In this document: positions 45,668 through 57,559 of the stretch, piece by piece
Layout of the letters: each line of letters begins with the position of its first letter
How positions within the stretch are numbered: position 1 is the first letter of the stretch
Assembly (NCBI GenBank): GCA_911728455.2
Contig: OU452231.1
Location: 19,363,838 to 19,427,837 of the forward strand
DNA: 64,000 nt
Reading direction: 5' to 3'
Origin: Marthasterias glacialis
Lineage: Eukaryota; Echinodermata; Asteroidea; Forcipulatida; Asteriidae
Translations under genes and position numbers: made by a program
Notes under the pieces: model-generated
Database searches by the model: none
The model's input: the letters and a program-made list of their open reading frames with translations, nothing else
What the model was told of the DNA's origin: nothing

Positions 45668-46453
45668 CAATAGACCGATTGCGCGACCCGTGTCACATAA
45701 CCTATTGTGGGTATTAAATGTAAACAAACAGGACGTCCTCCATAGAAAATTGGTACGGTACATGATGATTGTTGCATTTGTTTATTCGTTGGAGGCTTTT
45801 CTTTCTCGAGATCTGTGAAAATGTTCCAGAGTTTATACCAGAGACCTTTGAGTGGCTGAATAAAGCCAGTAAGGACAGTTCCAGTCTTGGAAATTGTACA
45901 AGTAATGTATAAATGTGCACGATGTGTACTAGTGCACGACAGAACGTTTAGGCCAGACGACCACGATCACACCCTTTTCAACACAAGAATTTCAAAGTTT
46001 TGAAGCCGAATCATCCAAAGAAATTGCTTTCCAAAACTGTGTGGTTCCTTTGCCTATTTGAAATTTCGCAAGGCTAGGTATAAATGCTTGCTTTTCCAAT
46101 GTTCTTTACCCTTTTTTTATAGTGATTTAGGCCTACATTAAAAACAAAATAACAGGCAGGTGACTACATACTCGTCCGCTGCCGGTAGTGCACAACTCAA
46201 AATAAATCTCTTGTAGTAGAATACTGGTACTTTATGGTAGTTTATGAAACAGTAATGTGATTAATATCAGTGTCACAACATACAAATTTAAAAAAATGAC
46301 TTAGTAACTGTGTTATTATTACCAAAAGCCGTGAGCCAAAAGACTCTGTCGGTCACGGCATGTATTTGCACATAGTTTGCCATCAGCTCAGATGACGTAG
46401 TACCCACAATAGGTCATGTGATGACATGTAAACATTAGCGCAATCGGTCTATT
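45668..46453. mobile_element. DNA-transposon-like element with terminal inverted repeats, 786 bp
   Basis: The left end CAATAGACCGATTGCGC and the right end GCGCAATCGGTCTATTA are inverted copies. Imperfect homology continues inward (CCTATTGTGGGTA on one side, TACCCACAATAGG on the other). No long ORF lies inside, so it is non-autonomous. The first 12 bases match the ends of the 230-bp element at 3129. The superfamily was not determined and no clear target duplication was seen. Confidence 0.75.
45859..45864 (+). terminator. Candidate poly(A) signal downstream of ADO
   Basis: AATAAA about 396 bp after the ADO stop. It lies inside the inverted-repeat element at 45668-46453, so if used, part of the ADO 3' UTR would be transposon-derived. 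Position only; no transcript evidence. Confidence 0.3.
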
Positions 46454-49400
46454 AAAATAATCAAGCCTGTTACCTAGTGGCTTAGGAATTACATATGGAA
46501 ACAGTCATTGCTTAATACTACACTGGTTCAGCTGTCATTTGGTAAAATAATATCCCATTTTGATAACATAAACTGTGCTAAATGGTTGTTAAAATGCTTT
46601 GATTCATAGTAAGTTTTGTTGTCACAACTTGATTTAAAAAGAAAAAGCTTTCAAGTAATTCGCAGTATTTTAGACCTCGTGAGGGCTTGTGTAAACCAAC
46701 TTTATAAAAATTGTTTTCCTTAGTTATTATTTGTTCGGCCATTGATGCACGAAAACAACATACAGACAGTCAAAATATAAAACTGTAATTGGGATGTAAG
46801 GAAATTTGCTGTTGAAAGCGCCCTCATGCAGTCAAAAATACAGTCAATTCTAATTGAACGAGTCAAAAACACCACACAGGTTTTAATCAAGGTAAATCAA
46901 TGGACCCTTCCCATGAAATATGTAAATTGCACATCACGTGTGCGTACTAACACTACTGGTTGGCAAAATGAGGGAACATTGCACTTTTTCGTGTGGGACT
47001 GATGGTGGCATGACGCATACGTGTTTGTGCGTCTACCCAGTGCACAACTCTATGGCGTTTGCCCACCAATAGTGTCTGTACGTAGGTGTGAATGTAGTTA
47101 GCATATTTTATGGGAAAGGCTAATTCATTTTCTAGTCCAATACTGTCCCATATGTAGTGACTTTGGCTAGGCATTCGCAGTGATCTAGCCATATGGTCAC
47201 AGCCTGAGCATATGGTTAAAGTACATGTAGATTTAACTTCACTTGGAAGTTCGTTCTCTCAGTTGATCAATAACTTTGCATAAATTAATTTTGTGACGTT
47301 TCTTTTGTGCACATTTACAAATGCTTGTAAGTTTAAAGCAGCTGAAATAATATAGTGAGTGGAGTTTGTGAGTTGACCTTTTTCATTTGACATCGAATCG
47401 CCATTTAGTCATAAACTTCTCATAAATGTTTTTATAATCATAAAACAATTGCAGGTTTCAACAATGCAGTATTGTATTGATAGAATGATTGTACCAGAAG
47501 TAACAATTTTATACCGATAGTATTATATTATAATGTAAGTTTCTTATGGGAGCAGGTTAATTTGGTTTGAAAATATATAAATAAATATGAGTTTGTGTAT
47601 TTTGTTTGATAAATGACGGCTTCCTAATCATTACAGTTATTGAATAAAATGGAACAAAATGTACTCTAAGTTACAAGTTCAATGTCAAGTTCATTTTATT
47701 TGCAGATAGATTGTAAGGTTTTATTGATGAAATACTTCAATTGTATGTTGTTTTTTAATTAACCTTACACTAAGCACTGTTACTCGAGCAATTATTCTGA
47801 ACAAAAAAGAACAATCTAAGAGTAATTAGCTTTCGAATTACATCAGAAGTGAAAATCAAATTATTACAATCCACAATCTAAATAACATATGCTGTATTTG
47901 CGCCACCGAGTCATAGATGTTCAAGGAATTGGAGAAAAGGAAACTTTGACCGACAGCAGGACATAGCGCCCTCTAACGTCAGTAAATGAAAAACTGAGGA
48001 GGCATGTGATACCGTGTCGGGGAAAATTTTACGGGGGAGTTAAGAACGTGGGTGACCTACGGCTCCATACATGAAATTTTAATATACAAAACCCTCTTGT
48101 AAGATTTGACATGAATAATTACAACACCGTATGTATTAATATTTCATCAACATAATTTGTTTTATCACAGACCGATTTCGCATTTCGATTTTACCCGAGC
48201 AGTCGACTATGGCGACGATGCGTGGATTTGATCATGTTCAACTATACATTATAAATGATGGATAACACAGTGCTTTACGGTGCGTTTTACCTGTAATATC
48301 GACCAATATGATGTATAATAATGCCATGATACATACATGGGGCCCGTACTAATCTACCCGAATCTGGATTTAATAACATTGTTTTGAAATGGATAAATAT
48401 AGTTGGCTCATCGTGACCGCGCCCTAACCCAGCAGACGCCCCTTTCGTTTCAATTCCGTACGCTATAAATGGCCGACATTGTTTTAAATACACTTTAAGC
48501 ACATGTCTGGGGAAACTAACATTAACAACAGAAAGTATGTTTTGTTTCATAAATCATTGACATTTCAGTAAATTCTTTGCCTTTTGGTTTACTTGTAATT
48601 AACTTCATGTTTTTTTCTCACTCCGGTTTGTACCTGCTAGGAAAAGGCTAAACATCTCTTGTCAGATAGTTAGCTGCTGTTGGTATAAAAGCCGATCAGA
48701 TCTTATATTTTACAACCAGACTAGATTTAGTAAAAGAACGTTGACCTCTGTCTCTCTTCCAATTTATTTTTTAATTACCGGAGTGCTGCCTTCAAAATAC
48801 AGACATTCCAAAGACTTGTTTTCCTGTAGAGCTTTTCTTTATGACAAAAGTTGTTTACTATTTCTTTTAGCTGTAGCCAAAAATGCCAGTATTTTGTGAG
48901 GAAGAAAACAACCTGCTGTTTTTCACCGGATGAATTTTGTTCACCCGTGTGTGCAGTCTCGATGTTTTTTTTAAATAGCTTGTTATATTAACAGCAACAG
49001 TTGCTCATGCGAGACCGGTATGGGCATTGTATGACATCTCAAAATAACTACTGTTTACCAGCCGTTTTGTTCGCTTTATGCTTTGGTGAAAAATAACAAC
49101 ACTGTATTGGAATGTGTGGTAAAACTTTTCCGCCAGGCCTGTTTGTTGGGTGATGAATAGCGAAGTTATTATTTTTTATTGACAGCGGAGACAAGTAAAA
49201 AAAGTCAATGCATCCGCTTTTCAGTGCTGTGGGACTCGAGACCCGTCTTGGACTCGAGACCGCGCTGGTCCTCGAGTCCATTCGGACAACATGGGCTCCC
49301 ACACAGCACTACTGCTTTTCCCCATTTATATACTGCTAGCCTTGCTCTTGCATTCGGTCTTTCTTTGTACGGTTCGTGAAAACCAGTTTTAGATGTATTT

Positions 49401-49470
49401 TGAGAGAGAAATCGGACCATATAACAACTGTAAGTCAAACAAAAGAGTTTTGACGCGACAACGACACTCT
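46454..49470. other. Intergenic, no gene recognised
   Basis: AT-rich. A TATA-like TATAAAA lies at 48684-48690, with no convincing ORF downstream. A triplicated GACTCGAG motif occurs at 49233-49280. Short ORFs here have no recognisable features. Confidence 0.5.
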
Positions 49471-49700
49471 AAAATTTCCCGGGTCGAATTGACCCGGATT
49501 CCGGATCCCCAGGGCCAGACCCTTTTTATTGGTCAGTATGACCAGGAATCTGTGTAGAAATGGGTCAAGTGACGCAGATTCCAAGTTAAAGTCCCCCTTT
49601 TAAAACCAGTTTCCGGGTCAGCCTAACCCAGAAATGGGTCAGGTCCCTCGGGGCCGGAGTCCAGGTCGATTCTGACCTGGGAATCCCCTGGTAGCTCGGT
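49471..49700. promoter_or_regulatory. Segment dense in GGGTCA / TGACCC half-sites
   Basis: Contains GGGTCGAATTGACCC (49481-49495), the perfect palindrome GGTCAGTATGACC (49531-49543), and several more GGGTCA, TGACC and AGGTCG words in about 230 bp. AGGTCA-like half-sites are nuclear-receptor targets; GGTCAnnnTGACC is the oestrogen-receptor-type core. It could equally be a degenerate repeat. Confidence 0.4.
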
Positions 49701-50907
49701 GTATTAAAAAGGAGTTGCTTGCCCACAAACTACTTTTCTGAGACGGGTACTTTTTTTTTTATTTCTCTGTCAAACTATACCCAGTTCCTATTTCCTATCA
49801 TAGACATCCTCAGGGAAACAAACCCACATCAAGATTAAACAAAGTTAAGACATACCGTCAGGAATTGTTAAGTTTTTCTCGATTCGAAAAGGATCAATCA
49901 GTTCAAGACAACTTCAGGTTGCAAATTGTCACGTGCCATGAAAACAATACCCAGAAATCAAAACACTTGCACCTTAGTATTTGGGTGTATCAGCACGCAT
50001 ACCTTGGGGGTATTTAAGAAGGTTCGCTTTTCGAAGAAATTTCTAAGTAAATGGATTGCAACCTAGTCACGCTTCCAAATGACCGTTGACACAATTAATT
50101 CAGTCGATACAATTTAGTGACCAAAAATGATATAAACCTACACCTCCAAGTCAGTTACGTATGGAAAGTAGGTTTTTAAACTTTTAATGGGACCCGTGGC
50201 CTTTTATACAGGGTATATGGGCCAGGGAAATGTTATCTCTTTATGTCGTGTTGTGGTACCGGTACTATGTAGGGCTGTGCTACTATTCGATCCGCGCTTC
50301 CTAAAAGTTACCTCATTAAATTTCATCAAACATCAACCTGCAACCTCTTTATTTTCTAAATTCTGAGATTGGACTCTTCTTTAGTCGTCAAGCACACGCA
50401 AGCGATTTTCCTTTTTCACTTTTCTTCTTCTTCTTCTTATAATTATATATTTCTGGTGATGAAACCAAGGATTCCTCAAAAGCGCATAAAATTATTGCAC
50501 TGTAGCTCGCAAGCCTGAAGAAACCTGTTGGGGATTCCACTACACAAGCCACTCTTTATAATATAGTGAACCCGATAACTGTGATGTGGACATAAATTAC
50601 AATAGAAGTCAAAGAATAATTCTTGATATCCTATAGGCCTACCTTGTCAAGGAAATTCCCCGGGAAAGGAAACGTCACTTCCTTTCATGTTTCTCAGACT
50701 GTCCGAATAAGGACTTAAGTTTTGAGGGGGGTTGGATCATGTTCTATCCGTTGTTCACGACATACAAAACAATCACTTGAAATTTTCCGCGCGTTGTTTT
50801 AAATTTAGAGCCCTGCCCTAGGCGTAAGCCAGGAATACACCAATTTATGTTGCCACCATCGTCGTGTTCCCTGTGTGCGGATAGCATTAAGGAACAATGA
50901 GTTTCAT

Positions 50908-51090
50908 CATTCCAAAACGGGGTCAGACTATTTTGCCCGAACAGCCTCGTTTTTGGTTACGTTAGTCGAATCATAAGAAATAAAATGGCTTGATTTTCAT
51001 CACCATTTCAAAACGGGATCAGACTATTTTGACCTTACAGCCTCGTTTTTGTTAGATTAGTTTGAATGGTAAGAGACAAAAAGGCTACAA
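50908..51090. repeat. Tandem duplication, two copies of about 96 bp
   Basis: AAAACGGGGTCAGACTATTT at 50914 and AAAACGGGATCAGACTATTT at 51010, each followed by CAGCCTCGTTTTTG. The copies are diverged. Confidence 0.8.
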
Positions 51091-51859
51091 ATGTGTTAAA
51101 GATGAAGTCTTTGACGACCGCTTTAGACCGACAGGTTTGAGGCCGACTGGCTATATGAGATAAAGGACCCGGTCGGTTTTTGACGTTTTCAGTGAACCTA
51201 TGCAAACATATAGACACAATTAAATAACCAAATAAAAAAATAAACAATACTTATTAAAACAAAATGGTAAACATCACTACGAATTTTTTTTGTAAAGGAT
51301 TTAAAATGTTGAGTCACATTGTGGAAATCCGGTTCACTTTTAGGACGTCCGGACTTAACCAAAATACAAATGTATTAGTTGAAAAGACTGTTTGTTCGCC
51401 CTGTATCGAAGTAATAATATGTTTATTACACAAAGAACAACAAAAGCATTGCAATATTTTATTACGCAATTAAACAAAATGGAATTCCATTTGCGCAGAC
51501 AGCTGCGCTGTTTTATAGTTCCGTATAGGGATATCAGTGTAGAGTTTATCCAATTGCAGATTTGGTTTTTAATCGGAATTTACGTTAAAGAATTTATCCG
51601 CCAAAAGTTTTATTTATTTAGGCTCAGTTATCAGTGATGTTGATATTTCCAGGTACCAAAAGCAACGTACAAAAGATTCACAAAGTTTCAAGTTGAATGC
51701 CTTACCAGACTTTCGCTTACTTCCGAGCAACCAGGAAATGGTTGCCAAGGCGACCAAGTTCATGTTTCAATTTTGTTTTGATTCGGATGGCTTCATCGAG
51801 TAGTAAAACCATTCAACTTAACCCCAACCTTGGCCTTGGTGCGTTGTGCATAATAGCTG

Positions 51860-52120
51860 GCTGTATTGACGTCACGCAATCCTCAGGCATGCGTGGCATA
51901 CTTTCACAGGCCCGACCGGTAGTCGTGACGTCACCCAGCCAGTCGGCATGGTAACCCCCGGGTGTTTGGCCCAAACTTTGCAGTGGTACACCTAAGTATT
52001 ACAATACCATAGCAAAGAAGGATATGTTCAACTACAACAGCTGGAGTGAATTCTGTTAGACTGATTTGATCATATTTCATGGCTGTCTGCTTCCGAAACC
52101 CAGTTTGACGTCACGCTTAG
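51860..52120. promoter_or_regulatory. Cluster of three perfect CRE octamers
   Basis: TGACGTCA occurs at 51867-51874, 51926-51933 and 52106-52113. This octamer is the full CREB/ATF site. No TATA box or recognised gene lies next to it. Confidence 0.45.
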
Positions 52121-52129
52121 TCATAGAGA

Positions 52130-53639
52130 CAAAAAGGGGAGGGAAAGCCCAGCATTGAGCTGTCACAGCGGTTGTATGTGGGCATTGTTAAAGGGGGTAT
52201 ACCCCAATCAACCTTGACTGTTGGAGTCCTTCCGTTTGGATAATGAGAGAGAGACTCTCCCATAAATAGTTGTGTTATCCCACTTTTGAATGGGTTACCA
52301 AAGCTAGCACGAAAAGGGTTTAGAAAGTTTTAAAAAAAAGTTCGTTTGTATTGTTTGGTGAAAGTTGTTTTTGCGGTTGGCATAAACAGACCGTGCTATT
52401 CTGTCGCTGTGACTGCCTGCTGAGGTATAAAATACTGATTGCAATGTAATGGAAGAAAATCCACCAAAGTACACGCGCTACATTGGGAAATTTAAACCAT
52501 GCCTATACTCCCTATAGTTGTGTCTACACGTACGATACCATTTACACTTTTTTCTAATGCTAAAACTAACTGGCATTGCATTAATATGAAATATAAATTG
52601 GAATTAACTTTGTAATTAACTATGGATAAATATACATCTATTAGGCTTATACTTCTTTGCACAGAAAAAGAAGTAAATGGCAATGTAGACGCTTTTTATT
52701 GCGCATGCGTTGCTTTCTTCAAAACCTCTTACAAACCTTCGTAACTTAATCTTTAACAAACTTGTCACTTCTTATAATTACCCGAAAAACGGAAGGAATA
52801 ATGTCTTAAGGAAATAGCTCGTTAATTGTTGAAATGTCTTTCTTCTTGTGCCACCTCTACAAGGAAATTTCCCTTGACATCGAGGGTTTTAACCTTGTCA
52901 GCTCAACGCGTTTATTTATCCACATTTCAGCCATCAGGTGGCGCAACTTGTCCACACGTTGACCCGTTAACTGAAATACATGTTTGAATAATTGGTTAAG
53001 TCAGTAGCTAGAAGTGGTGGATTGGGAAGGGTATACACCAGGACTGAGGTGGAGAGTAGCGGATAGGGGGTATCAGGGGATGGGTGTGTCTCACAAAAAC
53101 TGGACAAACTTTGGGTGGTGAATCGGGGAGGAACATCTGATGTGGAGGATGAAAAAGAGTGAAAAAGGTGGTGTGAAGGAGTTGTAAAGTGCACGGACCA
53201 AATTGAAACGAACATGACTTGGATTGGGAGGGAAGGGGAGAAGACGAGACATTGCTCTCGCTTTGGCGTGGATCTGGGGGCATTGCGCAAAGTATATGAA
53301 TTTAATAATGTTGAAACTAATGCTGTTGAACTTCAAAATGAATTGACACCTTAAACCTTTCGTGGGTCACACTTCAATGGGTCGGGCAGGCCCTCAAATT
53401 TACTGAAAGGCAACAGGCGGAGCCAACAATGCGTACAACCACTGAGGCTGACCCTCAACAACCTTCGATTCAGCCTGAAAAACCATAATAAGATAGTCTG
53501 AATAAATTGGTATAAGGTGTTATTACAATTCCATCCTTTTATATAGTGAAAATATATGTGAACATTCCACCAACCGTGGTGGTCACGTTTTTCTGAAAAC
53601 AAAAACCGAAAAACGCCTTTCTGTTTCGTCATGGTGGAT
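52130..53639. other. Intergenic, no gene recognised
   Basis: Contains TTGCGCATGCG at 52699, an NRF-1-like word, and a purine-rich stretch at 53010-53280 whose minus strand stays open in several frames without family features. No supported gene. Confidence 0.4.
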
Positions 53640-53965
53640 TGTGCACAGCACCGTAACCAGGGTAAAATTTTATGGGGGCACAAGGGGGTGCACCATTTTT
53701 CCTATGGGGCACTTTTGGCCAATTAAAACTGTAGTTTCCGTTTGTGTTTTTTTAAACAAGCCCCTTTTTAGTGTTTTCTGACTTCTAAATAATTAAAAAT
53801 AGTTGTAAAAACATTGAAATTACTACATTAATGCTCAAAAAATGTAACATTTTATTCTGGTTATTTTTAATCTCAAAAGTCCAGATTTCAAATGGGGGGG
53901 GGGGGGAGGACCCGGGGGCACGGACATCAGTTGGGGGCACGTGCCCCCTCGCCCGTAGTTACGCC
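53640..53965. repeat. GC-rich repeat ending in TTACGCCACTG
   Basis: TATGGGGGCACAAGGGGG at the left; a 13-base G run and CGTGCCCCCTCGCCCGTAG then TTACGCCACTGA at the right. A related end (AAGCTACGCCACTGG) is at about 35470. Probably a mobile element fragment. Confidence 0.5.
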
Positions 53966-54128
53966 ACTGATTGTGCATAATATAATTTCTTCTTTTGGCT
54001 GCGATAATCCAACTATAAGCAACGATGATTTGTAGGGTTTTCAATTACCGGTACTACCTCCTCCACTTCAGCAGTGTGGACGATTGGTATACTGGTGATA
54101 ACTAGTAGTGTTCAGATTGAAACTGATC

Positions 54129-54342
54129 ATGCCCCCATAGGCGTATGGGGTTTCTTTGGGTAAGGGGGCAGAGGGGTTGATTTGCCCGAAATTGTACACA
54201 GATAGAAACATTAAGTATACTTTTCTATATAATAAAACGTCTTTTCTTTGTTTGTTGCTTTGCCCGAATTTTCTCCATTGTTTTACCCGAATTTGGAGAA
54301 GGGGTGGAACAGCCCCCTGCCCGGGGCCCGTACGCCTGTGAT
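54129..54342. repeat. Repeat with GGCGTATGGGG / CCCGTACGCC ends
   Basis: CCCCCATAGGCGTATGGGG at the left, CCCGGGGCCCGTACGCCTG at the right; the inner sequence has TTGCCCGAA words repeated. Likely a MITE-like element. Confidence 0.5.
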
Positions 54343-56640
54343 TCCCCACCGATACTTATCAATCTGTGCTTTGTCTTTAACTTTGAAGTTGACTGCAAAA
54401 CTTGGAAGATGTTCTTTTTTTTAATACTCGGTTACGCTGCGGTGTTAGTAGAATCATTTTAGGTTGATAGACAATATTTTTTACAAACCTCTGTGACTAT
54501 TGCTCCAGTATGTGAGTGTACCTCTCATTGAACATTATCATTCGTCAACATGTTCATATTTTGAATTGCCGTTCTTTAAAATTATCATTAAATTATATTT
54601 GTTAGTCTTATCATTATTATTTCAACACAACCACCCATTTTAATTGATTCTAGATGCGTATACTATTTTAGAATGTACAAAATACTAATTTTTCTCAAAG
54701 ATAACATTTCAGGATGCATTGTATCGTTCCTTTCCCCCTAAAATACCCATGTCATTTCAGCTTCTACAATGATCGATAATAAGAGCAATGAAAACGATAC
54801 TTGGAAAACCTCACATGAAGGTCAATGCCCTGGAATGACCTGGGACTGATTGGCTAAATTGGCGTCATTGTGTGACAGAAATATCGAGTAGCTACAAGGG
54901 TTCGAAAACAAAACTGCAGTCATCAGATTCGATTTGACTGACGGTCGTTTATGACGTAAGTTGCATTCGCTTAATGTATTGGTCATTAAAACGCCGTATT
55001 AGCTAATAGGCCTATTATCTAATCTATCTATACAAAAAATAATAATAATAAAAAAATTAAAAATTAAAAGAAAAAGGAAGTTGCTGCTTGCCAACCAAAA
55101 TGTCACGGCGTATAAATGCAAGAAATGTTTTTTTACGGCCTCACGTTTCTACCCTATAGCATGCAGAGTCTTTCTCAAAGGTTTCGAGGAAGACCCTGCT
55201 AGGGTCGACACGTGAGGCCATTAGCTATCTATCTGTTCACACTGGAGCTCTGTCACTTCGTGAGTTTCTTTGTCAGACACTCTGCTTGCATACATAATGA
55301 GAATGGTGGTTCTCAATTCCCATATTCAACCTCTGTTTGGGTGCGTTGGTTTTCAATAGAAAAAGAAGAGAAAACCCCGTTATGGCTGAACCATGACGAA
55401 GATGGATTCCCAAGTGCACGAATTCATACTTTGATTGGGTTCAATGTATATAAAGTTACAGATTACTCCGTTTGTAAGTGGTTGCAAAATGTAAATTCAT
55501 AAGTATATGCACAGACGAAGTCAATTCTTTAATATTGTGTGAGGAGTAGACTTATTTAAGCACATCTTGCCCAATATTTTTGCTTGTTCAAACCCATTTT
55601 ACACAGGACATGGTTTCCTAACCCATTCATTGGTGAACAGACACGCATGGAAGATTTGTCAGGAAATTTCCGCAACGAAACCGTGAAATGAAAAACTTTC
55701 ATGAGACCGAAATACGTTTGAAATGTCATTGTTATACAGAACCTCATTTTGTCTCGTGATATAATGCTGCCTCGAAACTGTTGTGAGATTTTCATGTTTT
55801 GCTAATTTGTTTAACAATTTTCTTTTACATTGCAAAAGAAGCTGCTATGGTTTGTGTTCTTTCGTTTTGTTTGTACACTTCCTGTTTTTCACTTTCAAAT
55901 TTTCAAGAGAAGTGTTCCGTATCGCCAACTAAACGGTTAGCCAGTTTTGAAATGAAGGTCATAAAACCTTGACACTGTATCGATCCGCGCGATCAAGCTT
56001 GCTTAATACGTACTTCAAGTATAATGGCAAGTATCAAACCAGCACATTTTAAGAGCTCGTTTATAATCATCATCATCATCATCATCATGTTTTATTATCA
56101 TGTTTATCTTTATTATGCTTTATCATCATGTTTTTATCATCATTATGTTTTTGTTGTTTTTGTTTTTGTTGTAGTTGTTGGTTGTTGGTGTTGTTTCTTA
56201 ATGAGTACTTTATTGGTACCCCTGATTTACTTGACATTATTTGACAAAGTTTGCTAATTCACTGCCGTCAAATTTGTCATAAACCTATACGCACCACCGA
56301 ATCTAAAATTTCAAGAGAATGTACCTGTTTTCCTGTCGAACCTCGATTTCGTTACACTGATTCGAATGGGGTCACTCTCCGTAGTTAGTTGAATTAGCTA
56401 ACACTGTTACAAATTCCTTAAATAACAATGTAATAGTTACATTAATATATTCTTTTTCATCTGCTAAAAACACAATTTTGCCACAAGGTGGATTATCAGC
56501 AATGATTATCAACACAAGGTTTTAAGTATGTAGGACATTAACTAATAAAAATAATAAAATTTGCATAAACTACGAAACTCCTAATGACAAAGATTCTCTT
56601 GCATGATTAATTAGTTATATTCGATTAATTATTACAAGTC
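54343..56640. other. Intergenic, no gene recognised
   Basis: AT-rich, with the palindrome at 55135 and an (ATC)n run at about 56066-56089 that creates a short spurious ORF. Nothing coding was supported. Confidence 0.5.
55135..55221. repeat. Short palindromic repeat, second copy
   Basis: ACGGCCTCACGTTTCTACCC at the left pairs with GGGTCGACACGTGAGGCCAT at the right. Same family as 9839-9935. Confidence 0.75.
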
Positions 56641-56649
56641 AATAGCTTC

Positions 56650-56860
56650 GTGAATATTCATAAGATCCCGTGACCATAGCCAGAGGTGATGTCGTCACAT
56701 CATTGACCCTGAGCGAGGGAAGACTAGACGTCACTACACGTCCAAGTTACGTATTACATGGAGCTATATAACACCGCGGTGGTTTGACGTAATGCACTCA
56801 CCACACTCATATAACTGTCGCATCAGTGCCTCACAGCTTACTAGATATCTCCACACGAGG
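56650..56860 (+). promoter_or_regulatory. Candidate TATA promoter with CRE-like sites
   Basis: GACGTCACT (near 56728), TTACGTA and TGACGTAA lie around TATATAA at 56765-56771, with a second CATATAACTG near 56810. ATGs follow from 56903, but the frames behind them are short. The strand is a guess from the TATA spacing. Confidence 0.3.
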
Positions 56861-56922
56861 GACCGTGAGGTCTAAGTTAGTCATCTGTTATACGCTGCAA
56901 GGATGCGGGCTGTATGGTATCT

Positions 56923-57559
56923 TTACTTATGGAGTCCAAGGCTGCGTGCATGGCCGTCCGTACTCATCATGTCTTCAGGGGTGAGGTTCCCCCTTGAGAC
57001 GCACTTCAAGACCCGCAACACGTTTAACGTATTGTCTACGTCGACTTGATTTGAGCAAAATGTCGAGTGGGATGTTACGATGAGCTTTGATTTCGGATGT
57101 AAATTATCAATAACTCACATCACGCTGTTGGCTTGATTATATTTGGTCCGTTCTTTAAATTTGTAAATGTGTATATAAATAAGTAGTTATTTAATCTTAG
57201 CCATGGACGTATAATGATGCATTTCTCTTGTTACCATGGTAACCAAGTCACAACTAATAATGCAAAACAACCTTTGGGAGCAGCTGGTCTTGATAACTCG
57301 TAGATGTCAAAAGAAGTGCGTTTTTGACGTCATTGTGACGAGGTCCATAGCTAAGCAAACTTGAACTGATATCAACAGGAAATCTACAGACAAAAAGAGA
57401 GAGCAAGGAATTCGGGGAATTGTCGGCTATACATCAAATAACTTACCAGCTTCTTTGGGCTTATTATTTCTTGACTTTCGGGTAGGCCTCGCGGGCTTGC
57501 TTATTTCTACATCAGGACACTGGCGTCTCTTGTGGGCTGTTTTAACGATGCTATTGTTG
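56923..57559 (-). CDS. Possible last two exons of an unidentified minus-strand gene
   Basis: Two coding-looking segments with compatible phase. The first, 57559-57447, reads KTAHKRRQCPDVEISKPA and further basic residues, ending at a consensus GTAAGT donor. The second, 57044-56923, reads TLNVLRVLKCVSRG, NLTPEDMMSTDGHA, ends in LGLHK and stops at TAA. The third codon positions are clearly more GC-rich than the surroundings. Weak points: the acceptors lack a strong pyrimidine tract, no upstream exon was found, and no family was recognised. Confidence 0.25.

Noticed and set aside
51697-51954. 85-codon plus-strand frame
   Set aside because: No recognisable domain, and it covers the CRE cluster; treated as non-coding.
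52967-53336. Several overlapping minus-strand open frames rich in Ser/Pro/Phe
   Set aside because: A pyrimidine-rich strand stays open in all frames; no splice logic or motif favours one.
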